From Rhodopseudomonas sp. (lineage in GTDB: Bacteria > Pseudomonadota > Alphaproteobacteria > Rhizobiales > Xanthobacteraceae), in contig WGNB01000060.1 in NCBI GenBank assembly GCA_016124795.1, positions 1 through 59,561 of the forward strand: a DNA stretch of 59,561 nucleotides, given 5' to 3'. This document shows, in pieces, positions 39,572 through 51,482 of the stretch. The notes below the pieces were generated by a model. That model did not search any database and had not been told where the DNA came from. It saw nothing but the letters and a program-made list of their open reading frames with translations. Each line of letters opens with the position of its first letter. Positions within the stretch are counted from its first letter, which is position 1. The position numbers and the translations under genes were made by a program.

Positions 39572-39586
39572 CGTAGATACTCTACG
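39572..39586. promoter_or_regulatory. Palindrome CGTAGA-TAC-TCTACG between divergent DUF3597 and yidB
   Basis: A perfect 6+6 inverted repeat with a three-base centre, in an AT-richer patch about 58 bases upstream of the DUF3597 start and 137 upstream of yidB. It could be an operator. No known regulator motif is recognised. Confidence 0.35.
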
Positions 39587-39722
39587 CTACCTCGTCGCAC
39601 GGCGTCATGCGAATTGCACTTAACCGAACTATCAACAGATAGACATAACGACGCGGTGACACAATTCTGAAGGGCCGCCGCCATCCGTTTCTACTACGCA
39701 GCACGAACGAAAGGATAGCCAC

Positions 39723-40334
39723 ATGGGTTTGCTCGACATTCTAAACGGCATGCAGAACGGTCCGCGCGGCCAGACCCAGCCGGGCAAAGGCGGCATGTCG
39801 CCAATCACCATGGCGATGCTCGCCTTGCTGGCTTACAAGGCTTATCAACATCTCGGCTCCGGGCAGCCCAATACCGCTCCGGCTAATAACCCGGTACCGC
39901 CCGCCAATAGTGGCGGTTTGGGCGCCGGTCTCGGCGGTCTTCTTGGCGGGTTGCTCGGCGGCGCCGCCGGCAGCGCGACGCAAGGCGGCGGACTCGGCGG
40001 ACTTCTGGAAGGCGGCCTCGGCAGCCTGCTTGGCGGCGGTGCGGCCGGCAGCGTGCTGAGCAGTGGCCTCGGCGAAGTGGTCAAGCAATTGCAGCAAGCT
40101 GGTCACGGCGACGCCGCCCAGTCCTGGGTCGGCACGGGCGCCAACAAGACGATCTCGCCCGACGATCTCGGCAAGGCGCTCGGCGACGACACCGTCAATT
40201 CGCTGGCCGAACAGGCCGGGCTCTCCAAAGTCGATCTGCTCGAAGGCCTGAGCCATCAATTGCCACAACTGGTCGATCAACTGACACCGCAAGGCAGCCT
40301 GCCGGACGAACACGAAATGTCGCGCATGCTCTAG
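39723..40334 (+). CDS. YidB family protein
   Basis: A 203-residue YidB (DUF937-like) protein. The N-terminus MGLLDILNGM and hydrophobic MTMAMLALLAYKAYQHL-like block are followed by a Gly/Leu-rich low-complexity stretch (GGLGAGLGGLLGGLLGG). The conserved C-terminal domain is WVGTGANKTISPDDLGKALG and LLEGLSHQLPQLVDQLTP. Function is unknown. It lies 36 bases ahead of a GlsB-type gene and is probably co-transcribed with it. AAAGGA precedes the ATG. Confidence 0.87.
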   Translation: MGLLDILNGMQNGPRGQTQPGKGGMSPITMAMLALLAYKAYQHLGSGQPNTAPANNPVPPANSGGLGAGLGGLLGGLLGGAAGSATQGGGLGGLLEGGLGSLLGGGAAGSVLSSGLGEVVKQLQQAGHGDAAQSWVGTGANKTISPDDLGKALGDDTVNSLAEQAGLSKVDLLEGLSHQLPQLVDQLTPQGSLPDEHEMSRML

Positions 40335-40370
40335 AAGCGGCGAACCAAACCCCAAGATCGGAGAACTGGA

Positions 40371-40640
40371 ATGATTTGGATTCTCGTCGTTGGCCTGGTG
40401 GCCGGCTTTCTCGCGCGCATGATCATGCCGGGGCCAAATAACCCGGCAGGCTTCATCCTGACCGCCGTGCTCGGCATCGCCGGCGCCTTCCTGGCAACCT
40501 TTATCGGCCAGACCATCGGCTGGTACCGGCCCGATCAGGGCGCCGGCTTCATCGCAGCCACTGTCGGCGCGGTGGTCGTGCTGTTCATCTGGCACCGGCT
40601 GGTGGCGAGCGGCAAGCTTCCCGATCCGGGCGCCCGCTAG
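40371..40640 (+). CDS. GlsB/YeaQ/YmgE family membrane protein
   Basis: An 89-residue inner-membrane protein with three hydrophobic helices (about 2-20, 27-47 and 56-76). It has the family pattern WILVVGLVAGFLARMIMPG, then GFILTAVLGIAGAFLAT. Members are often induced by stress and called transglycosylase-associated. GGAG lies before the ATG. It ends the yidB unit, followed by a long terminator. Confidence 0.9.
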   Translation: MIWILVVGLVAGFLARMIMPGPNNPAGFILTAVLGIAGAFLATFIGQTIGWYRPDQGAGFIAATVGAVVVLFIWHRLVASGKLPDPGAR

Positions 40641-40663
40641 GATCGCCGCTGATGGCAAGAGTT

Positions 40664-40700
40664 GAAAACGGCGCAACGCAAGTTGCGCCGTTTTCTTTTT
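40664..40700 (+). terminator. Terminator between glsB-like gene and convergent tctC-like gene
   Basis: A perfect 14-bp stem (GAAAACGGCGCAAC with GTTGCGCCGTTTTC) capped by a GCAA tetraloop and followed by five T. The A-rich foot may also let it act weakly for the opposite strand. Confidence 0.9.
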
Positions 40701-40722
40701 CAGTCGGCTACTTGCCAGTTAG

Positions 40723-41721
40723 CTACTTGGCGTTGATATGCGCCGCCTTGATGATCGGCCACCAACGCGCCGCTTCCGCCTTCTGGAAATCGCGCAGCCC
40801 CTGCGGCGTCTGCGAACCGGTGTTCATCTGGGTGCCGCGCACCTTGAAATGCTCCTGAACCGCCGGCAACGCCAACACCTTGACCATCACCGCGTTGAGC
40901 TTGGCCTCGATGTCTTTCGGCGTGCCTTTCGGCACCCAGAGCCCGTACCACAGCGAGGCGGTAAAGCCCTTCAGACCGGCTTCGGTCATGGTCGGCACGT
41001 CGGGCATCGAGGTGGTGCGGCTCGTGGCTGTGACGGCGAAGGGCTTGATCAATCCCGCCTTGACCGGACCGAGAAAGTTCGAAGCCGGCTCCATCATGAA
41101 ATCGATCTGGCCGCCAATCAGGTCCTTCATGCCCGGGCCATTGCCGCGATAGGGCACGAACAGATAGGACGTGCCGGTCTCTTTCTGGAACGCCAGACCG
41201 GCAACGTGGCCCGTGGCGCCGACGCCGGCGATGCCGCACGATGCCTTGCCGGGATTGGCCTTGAGCCAGGCGATAAACTCTTGCAAATTCTTGGCCGGCA
41301 GATCCTTCTTGCCGGCCAGCAGCAAGGGCTCGTTGCCGATCAAGATGATCGGATCGAGATCGCCGAGAAGGTCGAAAGGCAGTTGGTAGAGACCGCCGAC
41401 CAGCATGTTGGTGGTCGAAGTCCCGATCAACAGCGTGTAACCGTCCGGCGTCGCCCGCACTGCTTTTTGCACCGCGATGCGGCCGGTCGCGCCGCCGACA
41501 TTCTCGATCACCACCGGCTGGCCCAGCAGATCGTGCATGTGCTGGCCGAGCAGCCGGGCCATGGTGTCGGTCGACCCGCCGGGCGGAAACGGCACGATCA
41601 AGGTGATCGGACGCAACGGATAGGTATCGGCCGCGGCGTTCGCCACGGCGGAAACCAGCAAGCCGGCAGCGAAGGCCACGCCGAGCAGCAGACCCAAAGC
41701 TCTTCTAACGATCGATGTCAT
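40723..41721 (-). CDS. Tripartite tricarboxylate transporter (TctC/Bug) substrate-binding protein
   Basis: A second Bug/TctC periplasmic binding protein (332 residues). It has a signal peptide from MTSIVRRALGLLLG to AVANAAA, the mature start YPLRPITLIVPFPPGGSTDT, and the loop GGATGRIAVQKAVRATPDGYT (in parts). I use the Met at 41721 with AGGGGGAAAATC ahead; the frame upstream overlaps the channel gene. No tctA/tctB neighbours. The ligand is a carboxylate of unknown identity. Confidence 0.89.
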   Translation of the reverse strand: MTSIVRRALGLLLGVAFAAGLLVSAVANAAADTYPLRPITLIVPFPPGGSTDTMARLLGQHMHDLLGQPVVIENVGGATGRIAVQKAVRATPDGYTLLIGTSTTNMLVGGLYQLPFDLLGDLDPIILIGNEPLLLAGKKDLPAKNLQEFIAWLKANPGKASCGIAGVGATGHVAGLAFQKETGTSYLFVPYRGNGPGMKDLIGGQIDFMMEPASNFLGPVKAGLIKPFAVTATSRTTSMPDVPTMTEAGLKGFTASLWYGLWVPKGTPKDIEAKLNAVMVKVLALPAVQEHFKVRGTQMNTGSQTPQGLRDFQKAEAARWWPIIKAAHINAK

Positions 41722-41800
41722 GATTTTCCCCCTATGCAAATAACCGGTCTTGTTGGCGACCGTTGGGAGACAAACTAATGGACCATCATCCGAATTGCCA

Positions 41801-43012
41801 TCAGCTTTCGTCCAGCTCGCTCTCGACGATATCGCCCCGTGGCGTGACCACCTCACGGCCGACACGCTTTTCCACCACGTCCTTGATCCGCTCGGCGATG
41901 CGCGCATCGCGGCTCATCAGCGCGTGCAGGTCCTGCGCATCCAGCACCAGCAGGCTGGCGCGGGTCAGCGCGATCGCCGTCGCCGAACGACGCGCCCGTT
42001 TGAGCACTGCCACCTCGCCGAAGAACTGACCGGGTCCGATCACGACATGCTCGCGTTTCTTCAGCGCGACCTCGACCTGACCGGCGGCAATGAAATACAT
42101 CGAATGCGCCGGCTCGCCCTCGCGCACGATCACCTGACCGGCCTCGACCAGTTGCGCGCGCAAGAGCTGCATGATGTCCGCAATGTCGCCGCCATCGAGT
42201 TCGGCGAACAACGGCACGCGCGCGATCATGCCCCAGGTCACGATGAAATCGCGGCGGTGAATCTGTTCCGAGAACGCGGTGGCGATGATGCCGACCGGCA
42301 GCGCGATCATGATGACGCCGAGGAATATCGTGGCGGTCGCGATCAGCTTTCCGAAGGCGGTCACCGGCACGACGTCGCCGTAACCGATGGTGCCGATAGT
42401 CACGATCGCCCACCACATCGCATCCGGAATGGTGCCAAGCTTGTCCGGCTGAACGTGGCCTTCGGCGACATGCATCAAGGCCGCCATCACCAGCGTGGCG
42501 CCGGCGGTGATCACCAGACAACCGAACAAGGCGCGACGCTCGCGATACAGCACATCGAGCAGCGAGCGCATCGCCGGCGAATAGCGCGCGATCTTGAAAA
42601 ACCGCACCATGCGCAGCACCTGCAACACGCGCAGGTCGTTCGGCAAAATGGGAGCGAACCAGAACGGCAGAACCGCGACCAGATCGACGAGGCCGGCCGG
42701 GCTGACGATGTATTTGATCCGGGCGCGCAGCGGCGACAGACCGCGGCTCGGGCCATGCTCGACCGCGCTCCACACCCGCAACGCATATTCCAGCGTAAAC
42801 ACGACGAGCGAGATGTCCTCGACCGCGGCGAACACCAGACTGTAATCCGCCGCCAGATGCGGCACCGATTCCAGCGCCACCGCCGTCAGGTTGATCAGAA
42901 TCAACGCCACCAGCAGCCGGTCAATATTCACGCCGACGCCGCCGCCAATCGGGCCCTGTTCGAGCGCCAGATAGATGCGCCGGCGCAGGTCCTTGATCTG
43001 AGTGCGTAACAT
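41801..43012 (-). CDS. Cyclic-nucleotide-gated potassium channel
   Basis: A 403-residue six-helix channel subunit resembling the Mesorhizobium MlotiK1 channel. It has a voltage-sensor-like S4 (RVLQVLRMVRFFKIAR, about residues 128-143) and a pore with the K+ filter TIGYGD (208-213). The C-terminal cyclic-nucleotide-binding domain (about 266-371) has FFGEVAVL and RRSATAIA, containing the phosphate-binding Arg. It probably opens on cAMP binding. I start at 43012 (MLRTQIKDLRRR) with GGAGAG upstream. It is directly downstream of a K+/H+ antiporter-type gene, suggesting a shared role in K+ homeostasis. Confidence 0.9.
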   Translation of the reverse strand: MLRTQIKDLRRRIYLALEQGPIGGGVGVNIDRLLVALILINLTAVALESVPHLAADYSLVFAAVEDISLVVFTLEYALRVWSAVEHGPSRGLSPLRARIKYIVSPAGLVDLVAVLPFWFAPILPNDLRVLQVLRMVRFFKIARYSPAMRSLLDVLYRERRALFGCLVITAGATLVMAALMHVAEGHVQPDKLGTIPDAMWWAIVTIGTIGYGDVVPVTAFGKLIATATIFLGVIMIALPVGIIATAFSEQIHRRDFIVTWGMIARVPLFAELDGGDIADIMQLLRAQLVEAGQVIVREGEPAHSMYFIAAGQVEVALKKREHVVIGPGQFFGEVAVLKRARRSATAIALTRASLLVLDAQDLHALMSRDARIAERIKDVVEKRVGREVVTPRGDIVESELDES

Positions 43013-43108
43013 CGCCGGCTCTCCGCTCGACCGACTCACCGCGGCCGCACCCGCAAGCTTATACAATAAGCCCCAGTGCCAGCGATGGCCCGGACGCAAC
43101 GCGGCTGT

Positions 43109-44839
43109 TCAGGGCAGACGCCCAAATGCGTCGGCGCGCATCGTCGCCAACCGCTTCGCCACCAGCTCGGCCGGCAGATCGAGGCTCTCCAGCAGCCGGC
43201 CAGCCAATTGCAGGCTGGCCTCCACCGTCTCCGGGATCACGCCGACGGCGCCGAGCGCCATCAACCGGTCGGCATGGCCGGTGTCGGCGGCCCGGGCAAA
43301 GACCAGCGCCTGCGGCCTGATGCGGCGCGCCGCCGCCACCATCCGTTCGGCGGACAGTGGATTGTTGATGGTAACGACGAAGGCGCGCGCCCGCTGGCCG
43401 CCAAGTTTGGCCAGCATTTCCTCGCGCCCGGCATCGCCGAAAAACACCGGCCGGCCAGCGAGCCGCAGATGCGCGACCCGCTCGCCATTGGCATCGATCG
43501 CGACGTAAGGCACCCGTTCGGCCTCAAGCGCGTCGGCGACCAGATGACCGACCCGGCCAAGACCGCCGATCACAACATGGTTGTCGAATTCGTCGAGATC
43601 CGGCCCCGGCATATGACCAGCATGATCGGTCTGTTCCAGCCGCGCCGCCAACACCCGTGCGGCATAAGCCAGCACCGGCGTCGCCAGCATGCTCAGGCTG
43701 ACCACCGCGATCGAGGCATCGGCCAGTCGCGGCGATAAAAGGGCATGGCCCTGCGCCACGCCGATCACGACAAAAGCAAACTCGCCGGCCTGCGCCAACA
43801 GCAAGGCCACTTCGGCGGCGGTCGCGCGCGGCACGCCGAATGCGCGCGCCGCGCCGAACAGGATCACGGCCTTGCCGCCAATCAGCGCGACAACCGCGAG
43901 CAGGATCCAGCCGATGTCGCCGGTCACCGCGACGAGATCGAGATTGGTGCCGACCGAAATAAAGAAGATGCCGAGCAGCAGGCCCTTGAACGGTTCGAGA
44001 TCGACTTCAATGTGATGGCGCGCCTCGCTGTCCGACAACAACATGCCGGCGAGAAAGGCGCCGAGCGCGACCGACAGCCCGGAAAGCCCGGTCGCGACCG
44101 AGAACACCACCAGGATCAGGAGCGCGATCGCCATGATCAGATCGCGACTGCCGGTGCGCACCGCCGAGCGCAATAACGGCCGGACGACGAAGCGGCCGAG
44201 CAGCATGATGGCGATCACCGCGGCCAGCGCCTGGGCGAAAGGCCGGGCCAGTTCAACGATGCCGGCCGGCTCCTGACCCTGCTTGCCGGCCGCCAGCACG
44301 CCGACCACGAACAGGATCGGCACCACCATCAGGTCCTGAAACAACAGCACCGACAGCGCGATCCGGCCGGTCGGGTTGGCGACCCGATGCTGTTCGATCA
44401 GCAATTGCATGACGATGGCGGTCGACGACAGGGCCAGACACAAGCCGAGCACGACGCCGGCCGGCGGCACGCCGACGGTTACGCGCGCCACCGCGCCGAT
44501 CGCCACGGTGGCGAGCAGGACCTGCGCGAAGCCGACGCCGAGCACATAACGGCGCAATTGCCACAGCCGCTGCAATGACAATTCCAGACCGAGCAGGAAC
44601 AGCAGGATGACGATGCCGGCTTCAGCCAGCAGCTCGGCGCGCTTGGGATCGTCGAAGGTGACAAAGACGATCCACGGATAACTGTCCGATAGCCGGCCGA
44701 GCCCATGCGGCCCGAGCACGACTCCGGCGATCAAGAAGCCGAGCACCGTGCCGATGCGGGCACGGTGAAACAGCGGCACGATGACGCCCGCGACCACCAG
44801 AAATATGATGAGGCCTTTAAGGCCTTCGGCATGCAGCAC
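43109..44839 (-). CDS. CPA2-family cation:proton antiporter (KefB/KefC-like) with RCK domain
   Basis: A 576-residue membrane antiporter. The N-terminal 380 residues hold about 12 helices with LLFLLGLELSLQRLW and VLLFQDLMVVPILF (the conserved Gln-Asp of CPA2). The C-terminus is an RCK/TrkA-N nucleotide-binding domain (HVVIGGLGRVGHLVADAL, FFGDAGREEML). It is like Kef K+ efflux systems but the glutathione-site residues were not verified. No kefF/kefG is near. It precedes the channel gene by about 96 bases. Confidence 0.9.
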   Translation of the reverse strand: MLHAEGLKGLIIFLVVAGVIVPLFHRARIGTVLGFLIAGVVLGPHGLGRLSDSYPWIVFVTFDDPKRAELLAEAGIVILLFLLGLELSLQRLWQLRRYVLGVGFAQVLLATVAIGAVARVTVGVPPAGVVLGLCLALSSTAIVMQLLIEQHRVANPTGRIALSVLLFQDLMVVPILFVVGVLAAGKQGQEPAGIVELARPFAQALAAVIAIMLLGRFVVRPLLRSAVRTGSRDLIMAIALLILVVFSVATGLSGLSVALGAFLAGMLLSDSEARHHIEVDLEPFKGLLLGIFFISVGTNLDLVAVTGDIGWILLAVVALIGGKAVILFGAARAFGVPRATAAEVALLLAQAGEFAFVVIGVAQGHALLSPRLADASIAVVSLSMLATPVLAYAARVLAARLEQTDHAGHMPGPDLDEFDNHVVIGGLGRVGHLVADALEAERVPYVAIDANGERVAHLRLAGRPVFFGDAGREEMLAKLGGQRARAFVVTINNPLSAERMVAAARRIRPQALVFARAADTGHADRLMALGAVGVIPETVEASLQLAGRLLESLDLPAELVAKRLATMRADAFGRLP

Positions 44840-44960
44840 GATGCTGTCCTTGGCGATACGGGGGACATGGCGAACAGCAGCGAGGCTGTCCAGCGATTCG
44901 GCGGCGCCCTAATCGTAACATGCCGGCCGCCACATTCGCGCCGCGACGCATCGCCCGACG

Positions 44961-45431
44961 TCAGGCGGTGAGCGTGCGTTCCATGGCAAGATAGCGCGGC
45001 CGCCCAGGGTCCTGGCCTTCGCCGGTCACGACAAAGCTGGCGCTTTCGAAATAACGACGGTTGTCCGGCAATTCGACCCGCACCCGCAACGTCAGTCGCG
45101 TGGCGTCCGCCTGCCGCGCGACCTGTTCGGCTGCGGTCAATAACGCGGCGCCGACGCCGCGCCGGCGCCAGGCCGGCAAGGTCGCGACCCGCGTCAGATA
45201 AAGGGCGTCGCCATCGCGCACGGCGAACAGGCTGCCGATGATCTTGCCGTCGGCCTGCGCAACGATGACCGTACCGGCACGCAGCCGCGCTTCGAAATCC
45301 GCAAGCGTCTCCCGCATCACGCTCGACGGCGGCTGCAGGTGATCGAAAGCGGCATGCACGACGGCCAGAACTTCCGGCAGGCGCGCACGATCGGTGCAAG
45401 GCGCGGCGATGAAAGCGCCGTGGTCGGCCAT
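44961..45431 (-). CDS. GNAT family N-acetyltransferase
   Basis: A 156-residue GNAT acyltransferase. The acetyl-CoA-binding motif A is LPAWRRRGVGAALLTAAEQ, preceded by the beta strand LYLTRVATL. The acceptor substrate is unknown. It begins two bases after the alaS stop, so it is the distal gene of an alaS transcript. Confidence 0.87.
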   Translation of the reverse strand: MADHGAFIAAPCTDRARLPEVLAVVHAAFDHLQPPSSVMRETLADFEARLRAGTVIVAQADGKIIGSLFAVRDGDALYLTRVATLPAWRRRGVGAALLTAAEQVARQADATRLTLRVRVELPDNRRYFESASFVVTGEGQDPGRPRYLAMERTLTA

Positions 45432-45433
45432 CG

Positions 45434-48094
<2,661 letters not shown>

Positions 48095-48510
48095 GAATGA
48101 AGGCCGCTTCCGGTTGATGCAGGATGTCTCGCCGCCGGGGCCGCCCCCACGTTGAATGCGGGCACCACGACCGGGGCTCTAAAGCCCCGTCCGGCTTGAA
48201 GATTTCGGACGATCTATTTAGCGGCGGCAACCCGAGGAGTCCAGAAAGCCGGGCTTTTTCAAGGCAGGGCCGCGCCGCTTCGCCGGCCCGGGACCGGCTG
48301 CCGATCCCGGAGGCTGGCCGATGGCCGCGGGGCGATACGGCCCGCCAAAACGCCTTCGCCCCCGTCTTCGGTGGCGGCCGCTTTACGCAGCCGGGTGCCG
48401 ACGGGGGCGAATTTGGCGACCAGCCCAAGGCTGCGCCGATGCTTTAACCGTGCGCCACCGATCCCGCGATGGCGCAAGCCGTGCAGGCTGCTGCCCACAC
48501 GACCCGGACG
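48095..48510. other. Intergenic region upstream of alaS (416 bases)
   Basis: It holds the probable alaS promoter (listed separately) and a hairpin (CGGGGCT 48172-48178 with AGCCCCG 48183-48189) in the alaS leader. Another hairpin, CCCGGACG with CGTCCGGG (48503-48524), spans the stop codon of the upstream gene. It is followed by T5 only on the plus strand, where no gene arrives. No coding sequence is evident. Confidence 0.5.
48215..48243 (-). promoter_or_regulatory. Probable alaS promoter
   Basis: On the minus strand TGGACT is 17 bases from TAAATA (within GCTAAATAG), with transcription starting near 48208 and a leader of about 110 bases. Confidence 0.4.
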
Positions 48511-49536
48511 CTATTTCGTCCGGGCCTTTTTGGCCGGCGCCTTTTCGGTCCCGGGCTTCTGAGCGGCGGCTTTCCGCGCCGACGCCTTTTTGTCCGACAC
48601 CTTGGTCACGACCGCCTTCTTGGCATCAGCCTTCTTGGTCTCGGCCTTTCTGGCGTCCGCTTTGACGGTCTTCGCCGCCTTGGCAACCGACTTGGCAGTG
48701 CCCCTGGTCTTCGACGGCGCGCTGGACGCGGGCGTGACCGGAGCCTCGACGTCAGCGTCGGCCTCGATCTTGGCTTCGGCCTTGGTCTTGTTCTCGGTAT
48801 CGGACCCGATCCTGGCTTCGATCTCGACTTCGCCGGCCTCGACTTCGGCCGGAGCGGCGACGTCCGTCGCGCCCCGATCCTCGATCCTGGCCTCCTCCGA
48901 GAACCCGGCCCCGGCCGAAGGGGACAGCTCGGATTTCGCCGTTGCCGTCATATCCGGCGTGGTCCCATCCGCGGCTGTCCTGCCTCCGGCCAACTTCTCC
49001 AGCGCTCGCGCCCTGGCATTCTTGCGCTTTTCCGGCTTCGGATGCGCCATGGCCAGATCGCCGGGTTCGCCCGTCACAGCTTCCGTCGCATCCGCCGCGG
49101 GCGCAGGACCCGCCAAAGCCTGGCTTGCCGGAGCGTCCGCCGGCAACAGCGCCGGCTGGTCGGAGCCTGCCTTGGCAGCCAAGGCGGCCTTGGCGCGCGC
49201 CTTGGCGTTCTGGCGCTTTTCAGGCTTGGGGCGAACCGTCACCAGCCCCTCGGCCAGCCGCGCCGTCGGCGCGGCAACGTCCTGCTTCGGCAGCCAGTGG
49301 TCGAACCCGACCACTGCGGCAGTCCCGACAGCATCCATATCGCCCGCCACGCCGGGCGGCGTGCCGTCAACCGTGCCTGCCGCATCGGCAGACGCATCAT
49401 CGTTCGATTCATAGGCCGGCTTGGGCGCTCCAAGCGAGGACATCGTCCCCGCCTGTGCCGGACCTTCAACGCCGCGGGTATCTCCCGTCACAGAGAACCC
49501 GTCGTCGCCGAAGCCGGCGCCGAGCGATGGCGTCAC
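48511..49536 (-). CDS. Ala/Lys-rich protein with histone H1-like tail, downstream of recA
   Basis: A protein of up to 341 residues of low sequence complexity. The N-terminal third is acidic. Two copies of a basic block, PKPEKRQNAKARAKAALAAK and PKPEKRKNARARALEKLAG, lie near 103 and 166. The last 70 residues are an Ala/Lys tail of the histone-H1/AlgP kind (KTVKADARKAETKKADAKKA onward). It starts with GTG (49536) 31 bases after recA on the same strand; an ATG at 49443 is also possible. A nucleoid- or DNA-binding role is suggested by the tail and by recA proximity, but the real function is unknown. Confidence 0.65.
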   Translation of the reverse strand: MTPSLGAGFGDDGFSVTGDTRGVEGPAQAGTMSSLGAPKPAYESNDDASADAAGTVDGTPPGVAGDMDAVGTAAVVGFDHWLPKQDVAAPTARLAEGLVTVRPKPEKRQNAKARAKAALAAKAGSDQPALLPADAPASQALAGPAPAADATEAVTGEPGDLAMAHPKPEKRKNARARALEKLAGGRTAADGTTPDMTATAKSELSPSAGAGFSEEARIEDRGATDVAAPAEVEAGEVEIEARIGSDTENKTKAEAKIEADADVEAPVTPASSAPSKTRGTAKSVAKAAKTVKADARKAETKKADAKKAVVTKVSDKKASARKAAAQKPGTEKAPAKKARTK

Positions 49537-49566
49537 GCCATCACGTCTCGGCGTGCCCGGAGCTTT

Positions 49567-50655
49567 TCAAGCCTCGGCAGCGGCGTCGCCGTCGTCATCC
49601 TTCTCGGCCTCGCCCTGCATGATCGCATCGGCGATCAGCCCGGAATTGGCCCGCACCGCCGCCTCGATCTTGCCGGCGAGATCGGGATTGTTCTTCAGGA
49701 AGGTCTTGGCGTTCTCGCGGCCCTGGCCGATGCGCTGACTGTCGTAGGAATACCAGGCGCCCGACTTCTCGACGACGCCGGCCTTGACGCCAAGATCGAC
49801 CAGTTCGCCCATCTTGGACACGCCCTCGCCATACATGATGTCGAATTCGACCTGCTTGAACGGCGGCGCCAGCTTGTTCTTGACCACCTTGACGCGGGTC
49901 TGGTTGCCGATCACCTCATCGCGATCCTTGATCGCGCCGATCCGGCGAATATCCAGACGCACCGAGGCATAGAACTTCAGCGCATTGCCGCCCGATGTGG
50001 TTTCGGGCGAGCCATACATCACACCGATCTTCATGCGAATCTGGTTGATGAAGATCACCATGGTGCGCGACTTCGAGATCGAGGCGGTCAGCTTGCGCAA
50101 CGCCTGGCTCATCAAACGAGCCTGACTGCCGGGCTGCACGTCGCCCATCTCGCCTTCCAGTTCCGAACGCGGCACCAGCGCGGCGACCGAGTCGACCACC
50201 AGCACGTCGATGGCGCCGGAGCGCACCAGCGTATCGGCGATTTCCAGCGCCTGTTCGCCGGCGTCGGGCTGCGAGATCAGAAGGTCGTCGACATTGACGC
50301 CGAGCTTGCGGGCATAGACCGGATCGAGCGCGTGTTCGACGTCGACGAAAGCGCAGATGCCGCCGGCCTTCTGGGCCTCGGCAATGGTGTGCAGCGACAG
50401 CGTGGTCTTGCCGGACGATTCCGGGCCGTAGATTTCGACGATTCGGCCGCGCGGCAGGCCGCCGACGCCGAGCGCGATGTCGAGCCCGAGCGAGCCGGTC
50501 GACACGGTTTCGACATTCAACGACTGGTCGTTCTTGCCGAGCTTCATGACCGAGCCCTTGCCGAACTGGCGCTCGATCTGGGAGAGCGCGGCTGACAGGG
50601 CTTTGGACTTGTCCATGGACGATCCTTCGACGAGACGCAGGGCAGGCTGACTCAT
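49567..50655 (-). CDS. recA: RecA recombinase
   Basis: A 362-residue RecA catalysing strand exchange and LexA cleavage. Walker A is GPESSGKTT, Walker B is [11 protein letters not shown]1 is EGEMGD, and L2 spans [21 protein letters not shown] (in parts). The C-terminal tail is acidic ([12 protein letters not shown]). Start at 50655; a second Met 13 codons in ([11 protein letters not shown]) is also used in some relatives. It is preceded by a LexA-type operator and promoter, so it is SOS-induced. Confidence 0.97.
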   Translation of the reverse strand: MSQPALRLVEGSSMDKSKALSAALSQIERQFGKGSVMKLGKNDQSLNVETVSTGSLGLDIALGVGGLPRGRIVEIYGPESSGKTTLSLHTIAEAQKAGGICAFVDVEHALDPVYARKLGVNVDDLLISQPDAGEQALEIADTLVRSGAIDVLVVDSVAALVPRSELEGEMGDVQPGSQARLMSQALRKLTASISKSRTMVIFINQIRMKIGVMYGSPETTSGGNALKFYASVRLDIRRIGAIKDRDEVIGNQTRVKVVKNKLAPPFKQVEFDIMYGEGVSKMGELVDLGVKAGVVEKSGAWYSYDSQRIGQGRENAKTFLKNNPDLAGKIEAAVRANSGLIADAIMQGEAEKDDDGDAAAEA

Positions 50656-51287
50656 GTGTCGCTCCTTATGGCCTTAGATTCGACCCCCGACAACGCGGTC
50701 GCGCTCGGCTCTGTGGAGCGCCGCAGGCGTCGTGATCGCCTATGTCAAGTATGTACCTCATTTGTTCTCAGTTCGCAATATGTTCTTCTCAGTTCGCGGA
50801 TGTTTACTCACGCCGACGGCCGCCGCAGCCGGAGGCGATCGCGCAAGATATTGAAATGACGAACACATCCGGCGGAAAACGCTGACCGGCACCGCTCCGA
50901 AGACGGAAATGCCAATCGGCCGAGTTTACCCCTGCGCCGTTCCGCGACGCCGCCGGGCCTCGGGCCCAATTACCGTCAGATCCGACGCTACCGCGCCGTG
51001 TTGGTCGAGCACCTAATCGCCTTGCCAGTTGCTGGCCGGCTGGCCGCAATAGCGGCAGTGCCCGGTCTCGTCGAAATCATGCTTTGTGAATACGCAGATC
51101 CATGGCCGCAAAGCCTCGCGCAATTTTCGCAACATTTCTGCACTTCCCCAACATCGGCGGGGAAAGAACGCGCGAAGCGGCAATCGGTTCGAAAATACCA
51201 GCTAATGCATGGACGCCACCGCAAATATGGCGGCATCTTCGCGAAACAGGGAACAATGACGGCCGCCAAGGCGACGTCGAACGAACC
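50656..51287. other. Intergenic region upstream of recA (632 bases)
   Basis: It holds the recA SOS promoter at 50750-50785. The remaining 500 bases show no recognisable gene or RNA, and the short open frames there look like chance. Confidence 0.6.
50750..50785 (-). promoter_or_regulatory. recA: recA promoter with LexA (SOS) box
   Basis: GTTCGCAATATGTTC (50771-50785) is the alphaproteobacterial LexA site GTTC-N7-GTTC. It overlaps the -35 TTGCGA (minus strand, 50778-50773), which is 17 bases from TACATA (50755-50750). Further GTTC words at 50764 and 50792 flank it. LexA bound here would block the -35. Confidence 0.88.
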
Positions 51288-51482
51288 TCAGGCCTGATAC
51301 TCGCTGAGCATCAGCTTGAGCGCGGCTTTGCCGGCGCGGGTCGCCTCGGACATCGATTCGAAATAGACCTGACTATGCTCGACCGGGCTGCTGCGGCCGG
51401 CGCGGTAAATCTCCCAGCGCCACGGCTTGGGCGGTGAGGCACGATTTTTCACAACAACGGAAAAGTCTTCATGGTCGATCAT
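51288..51482 (-). CDS. Small conserved hypothetical protein
   Basis: A 64-residue soluble protein with the block VVVKNRASPPKPWRWEIYRA followed by SEATRAGKAALKLML. I recognise the type from Bradyrhizobium relatives, where it is common and of unknown function. The W-rich and basic centre suggests a compact fold. An AT-rich patch (TTTTTTTTGATATTAAATTT, 51518-51537) upstream may carry its promoter. Confidence 0.75.
   Translation of the reverse strand: MIDHEDFSVVVKNRASPPKPWRWEIYRAGRSSPVEHSQVYFESMSEATRAGKAALKLMLSEYQA

Noticed and set aside
48469-50595. 708-residue plus-strand frame opposite recA and the histone-like gene
   Set aside because: It spans two leftward genes and the gap between them and has Arg/Gly/Leu-rich antisense composition.
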